Both the position numbers and the translations under genes were made by a program. Positions 1 to 5,378 of a DNA stretch of 5,378 bases are shown here, piece by piece (within the stretch, counting starts at the first letter, position 1; each line of letters starts with the position of its first letter). The DNA comes from Kiloniellales bacterium (GTDB lineage: Bacteria > Pseudomonadota > Alphaproteobacteria > Kiloniellales > JAKSBE01): NCBI GenBank assembly GCA_030067055.1, contig JASJAL010000296.1, forward strand, positions 1 through 5,378. Direction: 5' to 3'. The notes beneath the pieces are model-generated. The model had not been told where the DNA came from, ran no database searches, and saw only the letters and a program-made list of their open reading frames with translations.

Positions 1-933
1 ACCCTGATGCGCTGGCTGAAGCACCGCGGCGGTGCCCAGCACCACGCCCGCTGGAAGCAGTCCCGGCCTGAGCCCCTGCCCGCCGCCGCCGTGATCGGCG
101 CCGATCCCGGAACCATCATCGCGGCGGTGACGCCGGTCCCCGACACCCTCTCGGAGTACCACTTCGCCGGTCTGCTACGGGGCCAGAAGATCGAATTGGT
201 CGATTGCAAGACCGTGCCGCTCAAGGTCCCGGCCACCGCCGAGATCGTCCTGGAGGGCGAGGTCAGCCTGGAGGACTATCGCGACGAGGGCCCCTATGGC
301 GACCACACCGGCTACTACAACGCGGTCGAGCCCTTCCCGGTCTTCACGGTCAAGGCCATCACCCGGCGCCGCGAGCCGATCTACCTCTCGACCTTCACCG
401 GCCGGCCGCCGGATGAGCCCTCGGTCCTGGGCGAGGCCCTGAACGAGGTCTTCGTGCCCCTGCTGCAACAGCAGTTCCCCGAGATTCGCGACTTCTGGCT
501 GCCGCCCGAGGGCTGCAGCTACCGGGTCGCGGTGGTCTCGATGAAGAAGGCCTATCCCGGCCATGCCAAGCGGGTGATGCTGGGCGTCTGGTCCTACCTG
601 CGCCAGTTCATGTACACGAAGTGGGTCATCGTGGTGGACGACGACATCGACGCCCGCGACTGGAAGGACGTGATCTGGGCGGTCTCGACCCGCATGGATC
701 CGGCCCGCGACATCACGGTGATCGAGGGCACCCCGATCGACTACCTCGATTTCGCCTCGCCCGAGAGCGGCCTGGGCTCCAAGATCGGCCTGGACGCGAC
801 CGACAAGTGGACGCCGGAGACCAAGCGCGAGTGGGGGACCAAGATCCGCATGGCCGATGAGGTCGTCGAGAAGATCGACCGGATGTGGAGCGACCTCGGC
901 CTGCCGGGCAGCGGCAAGGCGATCTGGAAGTAG
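1..933 (+). CDS. ubiD: UbiD, 3-octaprenyl-4-hydroxybenzoate carboxy-lyase (5'-truncated by window edge)
   Basis: This enzyme decarboxylates 3-polyprenyl-4-hydroxybenzoate in ubiquinone synthesis, using the prenylated flavin (prFMN) made by UbiX. The reading frame is open to base 1, so the gene begins outside the window. About 190 N-terminal residues are missing relative to the 497-residue E. coli protein, and 310 are visible. Near-identical family blocks are visible, counted from the Met at base 7: WLKHRGGA (3-10), [10 protein letters not shown] (42-51), AEIVLEG (78-84), [11 protein letters not shown] (94-104), [54 protein letters not shown] and [18 protein letters not shown]. By remembered alignment to fungal Fdc1, E50 fits the metal ligand Glu233, and E94 and D99 fit catalytic Glu277 and Glu282. 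The spacings of 44 and 5 residues agree. The stop is TAG at 931-933. No frameshift or missing block is seen in the visible part. Identification is secure; whether the upstream part is intact cannot be seen. Confidence 0.97.
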   Translation, partial: TLMRWLKHRGGAQHHARWKQSRPEPLPAAAVIGADPGTIIAAVTPVPDTLSEYHFAGLLRGQKIELVDCKTVPLKVPATAEIVLEGEVSLEDYRDEGPYGDHTGYYNAVEPFPVFTVKAITRRREPIYLSTFTGRPPDEPSVLGEALNEVFVPLLQQQFPEIRDFWLPPEGCSYRVAVVSMKKAYPGHAKRVMLGVWSYLRQFMYTKWVIVVDDDIDARDWKDVIWAVSTRMDPARDITVIEGTPIDYLDFASPESGLGSKIGLDATDKWTPETKREWGTKIRMADEVVEKIDRMWSDLGLPGSGKAIWK

Positions 934-937
934 TTAA

Positions 938-957
938 CGGGCCCTTAATTCGGCCCG
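938..957 (+). terminator. possible weak terminator hairpin after ubiD
   Basis: A perfect 6-bp inverted repeat, CGGGCC (938-943) and GGCCCG (952-957), encloses an 8-base loop CTTAATTC. It starts four bases after the ubiD stop codon. The position suits a terminator, but the stem is short and no T tract follows, so it may instead be only an RNA 3' end stabiliser or a chance repeat. Confidence 0.35.
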
Positions 958-983
958 CTGCGCACCGGAAATTTAAGCACAAT

Positions 984-995
984 AGAAACGTTTCT
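984..995. promoter_or_regulatory. 12-bp perfect palindrome, possible operator
   Basis: AGAAACGTTTCT is a perfect 12-bp palindrome lying in an AT-richer patch (about 970-995) between ubiD and the SUKH-family gene. The AAACGTTT core with a central CG resembles operators of LacI/GalR-type repressors such as the PurR box. One such palindrome is expected by chance in roughly 4 kb, so location is the main argument. No regulator gene is visible nearby. Confidence 0.25.
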
Positions 996-1084
996 CTGCG
1001 AGCTTGAGCAGCGCGGCAGTCCACCATGGGCGGGCCGGACCTGGAATCGAGCCCGCACCAGACTCACGAAAGAGCCGGAAGCTC

Positions 1085-1519
1085 GTGGTACCACCGGAAA
1101 TCGAAGTCTTGCTCGGAGAACTCCAGCTTTGCCCGCCGGCGAAACCGGAGGCGCTGGATGCCATAGAGCGCGAGCTGAGCTTTCCGCTGCCCGGGCAGTA
1201 CAAGGCCTTCATGATGCACTCCAACGGCGCCGAGGGCAGCATCGCGGCCAACCACCTGCACATCTGGCACTTGGAAAACCTGATCGAGTGGAACCAGAAA
1301 TTCGAGCTGGAAGACAAGGCTCCCGGCCTCTTTGCCTTCGGCGGCAACGGCGGGGCGGAGGCCTACGCCTTCGACACCATCACCCTGGGCCTGCCGATCG
1401 TGATGGTCCCCTTCATCGGCATGTCCCGGGGGGCTGCCATCTTCGTGGCACCCGGCTTTAACAGCTTCCTCAAGATGCAGGCCAAGGCCGGCTTCGTCGA
1501 GCGGATCTACGGCGGCTGA
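1085..1519 (+). CDS. SMI1/KNR4 (SUKH-1) family protein
   Basis: The gene encodes a small soluble single-domain protein, 144 residues from GTG 1085. The SUKH-1 pattern is visible in order: an N-terminal helix ([11 protein letters not shown]), the helix [22 protein letters not shown], then SNGAEG, the strand and helix [12 protein letters not shown], the hallmark glycine stretch [21 protein letters not shown], and a final helix FNSFLKM. In this superfamily some members are immunity proteins against polymorphic or contact-dependent toxins, while others, such as yeast Knr4/Smi1, are regulatory. No toxin gene is visible beside it, so its role is open. The start is uncertain. The frame is open back to TTG 1004, but those 27 extra residues look unlike coding sequence and lack a good ribosome site. 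GTG 1085 gives the usual family N-terminus and has GGAAG at 1077-1081, although the spacing is short. It lies between two metabolic genes with gaps on both sides. Confidence 0.85.
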   Translation: MVPPEIEVLLGELQLCPPAKPEALDAIERELSFPLPGQYKAFMMHSNGAEGSIAANHLHIWHLENLIEWNQKFELEDKAPGLFAFGGNGGAEAYAFDTITLGLPIVMVPFIGMSRGAAIFVAPGFNSFLKMQAKAGFVERIYGG

Positions 1520-1574
1520 GCCCCGCGCCCGGAATGGCCGGCAAAGACAGTGGACCCGGCCAGCGCGCGGGGGC
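1520..1574 (+). terminator. nested hairpin after the SUKH-family gene, possible terminator
   Basis: An outer stem pairs GCCCCGCGC (1520-1528) with GCGCGGGGGC (1565-1574), with one bulged G. An inner perfect 6-bp stem pairs GGCCGG (1536-1541) with CCGGCC (1556-1561) around a 14-base loop. The structure begins immediately after the TGA at 1517-1519. There is no T tract, so termination is inferred from position and stem strength only. Confidence 0.35.
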
Positions 1575-1581
1575 TGGACAG

Positions 1582-1597
1582 GGCCGCCTCGGCGGCC
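1582..1597. repeat. GC-rich tetraloop hairpin upstream of the HOT gene
   Basis: GGCCGC (1582-1587) and GCGGCC (1592-1597) form a perfect 6-bp stem around CTCG, and a seventh C-G pair would leave only two loop bases. It sits 43 bases before the ATG at 1641. It could be a leader hairpin or part of a terminator for the preceding gene. An A-rich stretch follows it rather than the Ts of a classical terminator. Confidence 0.3.
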
Positions 1598-1640
1598 AAG
1601 AATCCCAAAAAGCGAGAACGCCGAAGCCGGGAGGACGCCG

Positions 1641-2948
1641 ATGGGCTGCTGCCACTACTACGCGCCGAGCGAAGGGGGCGACGAGGCCTTCTCCGTCGAC
1701 ATGTCGGCGATCACCTTCGGCCGCGGCGTCCTGAAGGAGGCCGGCGACCACGCCGCCGCCCTGGGGATCTCGCGGGTCGCCCTGATGACCGACGCCCGCC
1801 TGGCGGAGCTTGAGCACACCGCGACCGTCAAGCGCGCGCTCGAGGGCGCAGGCCTCGACGTGGTGCTCTACGACGAGGTCCAGGTCGAGCCCACGGACGA
1901 GTCCTTCCAGGCGGCCAGCCGCTTCGCCAGCGAGGCCGGGGTCGACGGCTTCGTCTCCCTGGGCGGCGGCTCGGTGATCGACACCGCCAAGGCGGCCAAC
2001 CTCTATTCCAGCTATCCGGCCGAGTTTCTGACCTACGTGAACGCGCCGATCGGCGGCGGCCAGGGGATCCCCGGGCCGCTCAAGCCGCACATCGCCTGCC
2101 CGACGACCAGCGGCACCGGAAGCGAATGCACCGGGATCGCGGTCTTCGACCTGCTGGCCATGAAGGCCAAGACCGGCATCGTCTCGCGACACCTCAGGCC
2201 CTCGATGGCGCTGATCGACCCGGAGACGACGCGCAGCCTGCCCAAGAACGTGGTCGCGGCCAGCGCATTCGACGTCCTGAGCCACGCCCTGGAGTCCTAC
2301 ACCGCCCAGCCCTATTCCCAGCGCCCCGCACCGGCCAAGCCGTCGCTGCGGCCGATGAGCCAGGGCGCCAACCCCTGGAGCGACCTGGGCTGCCGCGAGG
2401 CGGTGCGGATCCTGGGCGAATACATGGTCCGCGCCGTCGACGACGCCGAGGACGACGAGGCCCGGGAGCAGCTGATGTGGGCGGCGACCCTGGCCGGTAT
2501 CGCCTTCGGGAACGCCGGCTGCCACGCGCCCCACGGCATGTCCTATTCGGTTTCGGGCCTTGTCCGCGACTTCCGGCCGGAGGGCTATCCGGTCGAGCTG
2601 CCGATCGTGCCCCACGGCATGTCGGTCATCGTCAACGCGCCCTCGGTCTTTCGCTTTACCGCCGAGGCCTGCCCCGAGCGGCACCTCGAGGGCGCCCAGC
2701 TGCTGGGCGCCGAGACCCGGGGAGCGACGCCCGCGGACGCCGGCGAGGTGCTGGCCGGCGAGATCATCGGCCTGATGCGCAAGACCGCCATGCCCAACGG
2801 GTTGAGCGGCGTCGGCTACGGCAAGGCCGACGTGACGGCCCTGACCGAGGGCTCCTTCCCCCAGAAGCGCCTGCTGGACAACGCGCCCCGGGAGATCACC
2901 AAGCCGGTGCTCTCCGAGCTCTACGTCTCCGCCCTGTCCTACTGGTAG
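1641..2948 (+). CDS. hydroxyacid-oxoacid transhydrogenase-like iron-containing alcohol dehydrogenase (ADHFE1/HOT subfamily)
   Basis: This 435-residue group III (iron-dependent) alcohol dehydrogenase matches the HOT subfamily along its length. In animals HOT passes hydride from 4-hydroxybutyrate to 2-oxoglutarate, giving succinate semialdehyde and D-2-hydroxyglutarate, with nicotinamide kept bound. Visible blocks: VEPTDESF (82-89), nucleotide-binding [17 protein letters not shown] (108-124), TTSGTGSE (155-162), [13 protein letters not shown] (182-194), [16 protein letters not shown] (210-225), [20 protein letters not shown] (289-308), VPHG (324-327) and [16 protein letters not shown] (345-360). 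The metal ligands are probably D211, H215, H295 and H325, with H298 also conserved. H295 to H325 spans 30 residues against 14 in E. coli FucO, and this insertion is shared with human ADHFE1. There is no signal peptide, so it should be cytoplasmic. GGGAGGA at 1629-1635, five bases from the ATG, supports the start. The N-terminus MGCCHYY is cysteine-rich. The physiological substrate in this organism is inferred. Confidence 0.93.
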   Translation: MGCCHYYAPSEGGDEAFSVDMSAITFGRGVLKEAGDHAAALGISRVALMTDARLAELEHTATVKRALEGAGLDVVLYDEVQVEPTDESFQAASRFASEAGVDGFVSLGGGSVIDTAKAANLYSSYPAEFLTYVNAPIGGGQGIPGPLKPHIACPTTSGTGSECTGIAVFDLLAMKAKTGIVSRHLRPSMALIDPETTRSLPKNVVAASAFDVLSHALESYTAQPYSQRPAPAKPSLRPMSQGANPWSDLGCREAVRILGEYMVRAVDDAEDDEAREQLMWAATLAGIAFGNAGCHAPHGMSYSVSGLVRDFRPEGYPVELPIVPHGMSVIVNAPSVFRFTAEACPERHLEGAQLLGAETRGATPADAGEVLAGEIIGLMRKTAMPNGLSGVGYGKADVTALTEGSFPQKRLLDNAPREITKPVLSELYVSALSYW

Positions 2949-2981
2949 GCCGGCCGTTCCCACCGCAGCGCCGATCCCGGA

Positions 2982-3004
2982 AACGCGGCCCCGGCGGCCG
3001 CGTT
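2982..3004 (+). terminator. likely terminator stem-loop after the HOT-like gene
   Basis: AACGCGGCC (2982-2990) and GGCCGCGTT (2996-3004) form a perfect 9-bp stem with a 5-base loop CCGGC, 33 bases past the TAG stop at 2946-2948. The downstream side ends in TT followed by AACGACTCGTT, so there is no real poly-T tract. This is the strongest hairpin in the intergenic stretch and is well placed to end the upstream transcript. Confidence 0.55.
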
Positions 3005-3016
3005 AACGACTCGTTA
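3004..3016. promoter_or_regulatory. TAACGA-C-TCGTTA inverted repeat, possible operator
   Basis: TAACGA (3004-3009) and TCGTTA (3011-3016) form a 13-bp palindrome with one central base. It overlaps the last base of the terminator-like stem. It opens the non-coding region in front of the membrane-protein operon and could be a regulator binding site. No regulator can be named from the sequence. Confidence 0.25.
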
Positions 3017-3213
3017 GGAGTAGGTCACCGAAATGTCACAAGTCGTTTCGGGGATCGGCCCCCAAATATGGGCCACTGCAAGACCTTAGGACGGTCACTT
3101 ATAAGTTCCTGAATCAGAACGGTGATCAGTCGTCACCTTAACCGACTGTTATTCACTTCACAAAGATGATAGCCGCCGCTGATGGCGACGTGCCCCCTTC
3201 GATCGAATGTGCA

Positions 3214-3229
3214 CCGACCTTCGGGCCGG
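3214..3229 (+). repeat. C(TTCG)G tetraloop hairpin in the 5' leader
   Basis: CCGACC (3214-3219), loop TTCG (3220-3223) and GGCCGG (3224-3229) form a hairpin with five G-C pairs and one A-C mismatch. C(UUCG)G is the classic extra-stable RNA tetraloop. It lies 34 bases before the ATG at 3264, just upstream of the ribosome site, where it could affect translation or message stability. No T tract follows, so it is unlikely to be a terminator. Confidence 0.4.
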
Positions 3230-3252
3230 GCGTTGATCCGCTGAGGAGCAGC

Positions 3253-3258
3253 AGGAGG
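3253..3258 (+). promoter_or_regulatory. strong ribosome binding site of the membrane protein gene
   Basis: AGGAGG lies five bases before ATG 3264. This near-consensus Shine-Dalgarno sequence fixes the start against the later in-frame ATG at codon 10 (base 3291). Confidence 0.8.
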
Positions 3259-3263
3259 CGAAT

Positions 3264-4697
3264 ATGCGTTTCACGGAGACCCTGAGCCTTATGCCCGATT
3301 CATTCCTTTTCTGGTTGCTGATCGCCCTGGTCGCGACCCTCGCGCTGTATTTCACGCGCGAACCCGGCCACCGCGCGATCCTTCATCTCGGCAGGGCGCT
3401 GAACTACGTCTGCCGCCTCGGCGCCGCTTCGATGCTTCGCGCCGAACAGCACCTGCAGCTGCGCAACCGGGAGGTTCTCCTGGCTGCCGGCCGCGAAGAG
3501 GCCGAGCGCCACATCGAGCGAGAGTTCGAGCGCCTGGAAGCCTCGGTCCAACGCGACCTGGCCCAGTGCCCGAGCCTGCACCGCAAGATCCAGGAGCAGG
3601 TCACTCAGATCGAAGAGGACCTGCAGGCCAGCGTCGAAGTGCCTCCGGCACCCCCGGGCTGGGTCAACGCGGTCCAGGCGGTGGCGCAGATTCCGGATTC
3701 CGGCGACGGCATGGTCTCCAAGATCCTGGAGAACATCCACCAGTCGCTGATCAAGGCCCAGGAGCAGGCGCTGGACGAGTACCGCGGCGCCACCCAGGAG
3801 CGCCACGCTCATCTCAAGAGCATGATGCCGCACTGGCGCAAGCTGATCGACCTGGTCGGCCAGGCCGACAAGCGGGCCAACAAGATCATGGACCACGCCA
3901 AGGTCATCGACCGCCACATCAACGAATACGACCAGATCCTCAAGCAGGACGACCGGGCGGTGCGCAAGCTGTCGTCTTCGTCGCTGGTCGACTTTCTGAT
4001 CGCGGTCTTCGTGCTGTCCATCGCGATCGGCGGCGCGGTGATCAACTTCCACCTGATCGCCCGGCCGATGGCCGAGATGGTCGGCGGCAACACCCTGATC
4101 GGCGCCTACAAGACCGCCGACATCGCCGCCCTGGTGATCATCCTGGTCGAGATCACCATGGGCCTCTTCCTGATGGAATGCCTGCGCATCACCCGGCTGT
4201 TCCCGGTCATCGGGGCGCTGTCGGACAAGCTGCGCAAGTTCCTCGGTATGGCCGCCTTCTTCTTCCTTTTCGGCCTGGCCAGCGTCGAGGCCGGCCTTGC
4301 CTATATGCGCGAGATTCTGGTCCAGGACGAGCTGGCGACCAGCGCTCTGCTGCGCGGCGAAGCCGCCGGGAGCGCCGCGGCCAGCTTCCAGTGGATCACC
4401 ACCCTGGCGCAGATGGGCATGGGCTTCATCCTGCCCTTCGCGCTGACCTTCGTGGCGATCCCGCTGGAGACCTTCTTCAAGTCCCTGCGCACCGTCGCCG
4501 GCCTAGTGACCGGCGGCGCGCTCAAGGGCTGCGCCGTGGCACTACGGCTGACCGGCGGCTTCTTCAAGTACATCTCCGAGCTGCTGATCGACCTCTACGA
4601 CCTTTTCATCTTCTTCCCGCTGTGGGTCGAGCGGCAGTTCAAGAACGGCCACTCGCAACGCAAGCCGAAGACGGCTCACGCGCAAGAGAGGTACTGA
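3264..4697 (+). CDS. multi-spanning inner-membrane protein with long helical/coiled-coil domain, function unknown
   Basis: I do not recognise this 477-residue protein as a named family. Hydrophobic segments are at about 13-30, 241-266, 287-306, 327-346 and 384-402, with further hydrophobic or amphipathic stretches at 412-455. Residues about 55-235 are charged and rich in Glu, Gln, Arg and Ala, typical of long helices or coiled coil. A Pro-rich break (VPPAPPGW, 126-133) divides them. Basic residues follow segment 1 (TREPGHR) and lie between segments 3 and 4 (LRITRLF, DKLRKF). By the positive-inside rule the N-terminus is outside, the coiled coil and C-terminus are cytoplasmic, and the loops at 267-286 and 347-383 are periplasmic. 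The second loop is acidic, consistent with this. The C-terminal tail is basic and polar (RQFKNGHSQRKPKTAHAQER). The start has a strong AGGAGG. The next gene begins two bases after the stop, so the two are almost certainly co-transcribed. TolQ/ExbB-like motifs were not evident. That this is a real gene is secure; its function is unknown. Confidence 0.85.
   Translation: MRFTETLSLMPDSFLFWLLIALVATLALYFTREPGHRAILHLGRALNYVCRLGAASMLRAEQHLQLRNREVLLAAGREEAERHIEREFERLEASVQRDLAQCPSLHRKIQEQVTQIEEDLQASVEVPPAPPGWVNAVQAVAQIPDSGDGMVSKILENIHQSLIKAQEQALDEYRGATQERHAHLKSMMPHWRKLIDLVGQADKRANKIMDHAKVIDRHINEYDQILKQDDRAVRKLSSSSLVDFLIAVFVLSIAIGGAVINFHLIARPMAEMVGGNTLIGAYKTADIAALVIILVEITMGLFLMECLRITRLFPVIGALSDKLRKFLGMAAFFFLFGLASVEAGLAYMREILVQDELATSALLRGEAAGSAAASFQWITTLAQMGMGFILPFALTFVAIPLETFFKSLRTVAGLVTGGALKGCAVALRLTGGFFKYISELLIDLYDLFIFFPLWVERQFKNGHSQRKPKTAHAQERY
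4687..4691 (+). promoter_or_regulatory. ribosome binding site of the VWA lipoprotein gene, inside the upstream gene
   Basis: AGAGG lies eight bases before ATG 4700 and within the last codons of the membrane protein gene. The close packing suggests coupled translation of the two proteins. Confidence 0.6.
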
Positions 4698-4699
4698 CC

Positions 4700-5350
4700 A
4701 TGAAACGCGTCGCATCCCTGGCAACCCTTGTCTTGGCGATCGCCCTGGGCTCCTGCTCGGGCGAGGCCCCGAAGACCGGCAAGGGCGTCTACATGCTGCT
4801 CGACACCTCGGGCACCTACACCCTGGAAATGAAGAAGGCCCAGCAGATCATCAACGTGATCCTGGCGCGCCTGGAGCCGGGCGACTCCTTTGCCGTGGCC
4901 CGGATCGACACCGGCAGCTTCTCGGAGAAGGACATCGTCGCCAAGGTCAGCTTCGACGAACGGCCCTCCATGGCCAACCAGCAGAAGCTGAAGTTCAAGG
5001 AGGACATCGACAAGTTCGTCAAGAACCTGAAGCCGGCCTCCTACACCGACATCACCGGCGGCATCCTGCAGGCGACCGAGTTCCTGGAGGAGAAGGACCA
5101 CGGCGAGAAGATCATCATCATCTTCTCGGATATGGCCGAGGATCTGAAGAAGGGCTACAAGCGCGACCAGGACTTCACCCTGGACGGCTTCCGGGTCGTG
5201 GCGCTCAACGTCACCAAGCTCAAGAGCGACAACTTCGATCCGGACGAATATCGCGGCCGTCTGGAGGACTGGGAAGCCCGCGTCGTCAATGGCGGCGGCG
5301 AGTGGCGCAAGATCAACGACCTCGACACTCTGGACCGGATCTTCGGCTAG
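4700..5350 (+). CDS. VWA-domain lipoprotein
   Basis: This 216-residue protein begins with a lipoprotein signal: KR, a hydrophobic core (VASLATLVLAIAL) and lipobox LGSC, with the lipidated cysteine at C19. The +2 residue is Ser, which in E. coli does not retain a lipoprotein in the inner membrane. The rest is one von Willebrand factor A domain. Strand 1 and the metal site read YMLLDTSGTYT (31-41), giving D35, S37 and T39 for the usual DxSxS. The second loop is SYTDITGGI (114-122), probably T116. The third is IIIIFSDMAED (138-148) with D144. VWA domains of this type usually bind Mg or Mn and a partner's acidic residue. Polar, Lys-rich helices (MKKAQQI, KLKFKEDIDKFVKNLK) surround the core. It is the second gene of a unit with the membrane protein, two bases apart, so the two probably act together at the envelope. 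The partner and process are unknown. The frame stays open upstream, but the ATG with a signal peptide and ribosome site sets the start. Confidence 0.88.
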   Translation: MKRVASLATLVLAIALGSCSGEAPKTGKGVYMLLDTSGTYTLEMKKAQQIINVILARLEPGDSFAVARIDTGSFSEKDIVAKVSFDERPSMANQQKLKFKEDIDKFVKNLKPASYTDITGGILQATEFLEEKDHGEKIIIIFSDMAEDLKKGYKRDQDFTLDGFRVVALNVTKLKSDNFDPDEYRGRLEDWEARVVNGGGEWRKINDLDTLDRIFG

Positions 5351-5378
5351 AACCCGATTCGCAAGGACCAAACACCCC

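Larger units (their letters stand above)
3005..3263 (+). promoter_or_regulatory. non-coding leader/promoter region of the membrane protein-VWA unit
   Basis: This stretch lacks a convincing gene and is visibly less GC-rich than its surroundings, especially 3085-3170. Short inverted repeats crowd it: GGCCC/GGGCC (3057-3061 and 3070-3074), CTGA-A-TCAG (3109-3117), GGTGA/TCACC (3121-3125 and 3133-3137), CAGTCG/CGACTG (3127-3132 and 3143-3148) and the palindrome TTCGATCGAA (3198-3207). The word GTCAC recurs at 3024, 3035, 3094 and 3132. A weak promoter-like pair is CTGCAA (3076-3081) and TTATAA (3099-3104), spaced 17 bases, but its -35 part fits poorly. Because a terminator-like stem precedes it, this region should contain the start of the downstream transcript. 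Confidence 0.5.

Noticed and set aside
1031..1060. tRNA-like fragment (GGAATCGAGCCCGCACCA resembles a T-arm and CCA end)
   Set aside because: The T-stem does not pair, and no acceptor, D or anticodon arms can be built on either strand.
1470..2963. 497-codon open frame on the minus strand opposite the HOT-like gene
   Set aside because: Its translation is low-complexity (Gly, Ala, Arg, Val, His, Asp) with no recognisable domain, and the opposite strand carries a clearly conserved enzyme. Long antisense frames are expected in high-GC DNA.
2126..3112. 328-codon + strand frame overlapping the HOT-like gene and the following gap
   Set aside because: The product is an Arg/Pro/Gly-rich shifted-frame shadow of the enzyme and has no ribosome site or domain.
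3300..4052. 250-codon minus-strand frame opposite the membrane protein gene
   Set aside because: It is an antisense shadow. The + strand protein shows coherent membrane helices, charge distribution and a strong ribosome site.
3264..4697. Possible TolQ/ExbB/MotA-type proton channel
   Set aside because: The helix number is roughly compatible, but I see none of the characteristic conserved motifs of that family, and no TolR/ExbD-like partner lies in the window.
3566..4699. Upstream in-frame extension of the VWA lipoprotein
   Set aside because: The extension is an Arg/Gly/Pro-rich shadow of the membrane protein gene. The signal peptide, lipobox and ribosome site place the true start at 4700.
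4676..5371. 231-codon minus-strand frame opposite the VWA gene
   Set aside because: It is the complement shadow of the lipoprotein gene, rich in Leu, Val, Asp and Gly, with no motif.

Overview
The window is high-GC, Gram-negative-type chromosomal DNA with all genes on the + strand. The GC-rich third codon positions, a UbiD very close to the proteobacterial ubiquinone enzyme, and a type II (lipobox) secretion signal together suggest a proteobacterium. An alphaproteobacterium of the Rhodospirillales type is my best guess, but this is inference and not a taxonomic assignment.

Left part (1-2948), metabolic genes. The window opens inside ubiD, the prFMN-dependent decarboxylase of ubiquinone synthesis, of which only the C-terminal 310 residues are present. 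A 151-base gap with a small GC hairpin and a 12-bp palindrome follows. Next is a small single-domain SMI1/KNR4 (SUKH-1) family protein, probably starting at GTG 1085. After a hairpin-rich 121-base gap comes a complete iron-dependent dehydrogenase of the hydroxyacid-oxoacid transhydrogenase (ADHFE1/HOT) subfamily, with its metal ligands and nucleotide-binding motifs intact. A strong 9-bp stem-loop just past its stop looks like its terminator.

Middle (2949-3263), a 315-base non-coding stretch. It is less GC-rich than its surroundings and full of short inverted repeats. It includes a TAACGA/TCGTTA palindrome, a C(TTCG)G tetraloop hairpin and a 10-bp palindrome TTCGATCGAA. It ends in a strong AGGAGG ribosome binding site. 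It probably carries the promoter and leader of the next transcription unit.

Right part (3264-5350), a tight two-gene unit that I cannot assign to a named system. The first gene encodes a 477-residue inner-membrane protein. It has one N-terminal membrane helix, a long charged helical/coiled-coil region predicted to be cytoplasmic, and four more membrane helices. Two bases after its stop begins a 216-residue lipoprotein that is essentially a single von Willebrand factor A (VWA) domain with a recognisable metal-ion-dependent adhesion site. By the positive-inside rule two loops of the membrane protein face the periplasm, where the lipoprotein would be anchored. A membrane-spanning pair is therefore a reasonable inference, and it is the best candidate here for something undescribed. 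No RNA genes, mobile elements or CRISPR arrays were seen.
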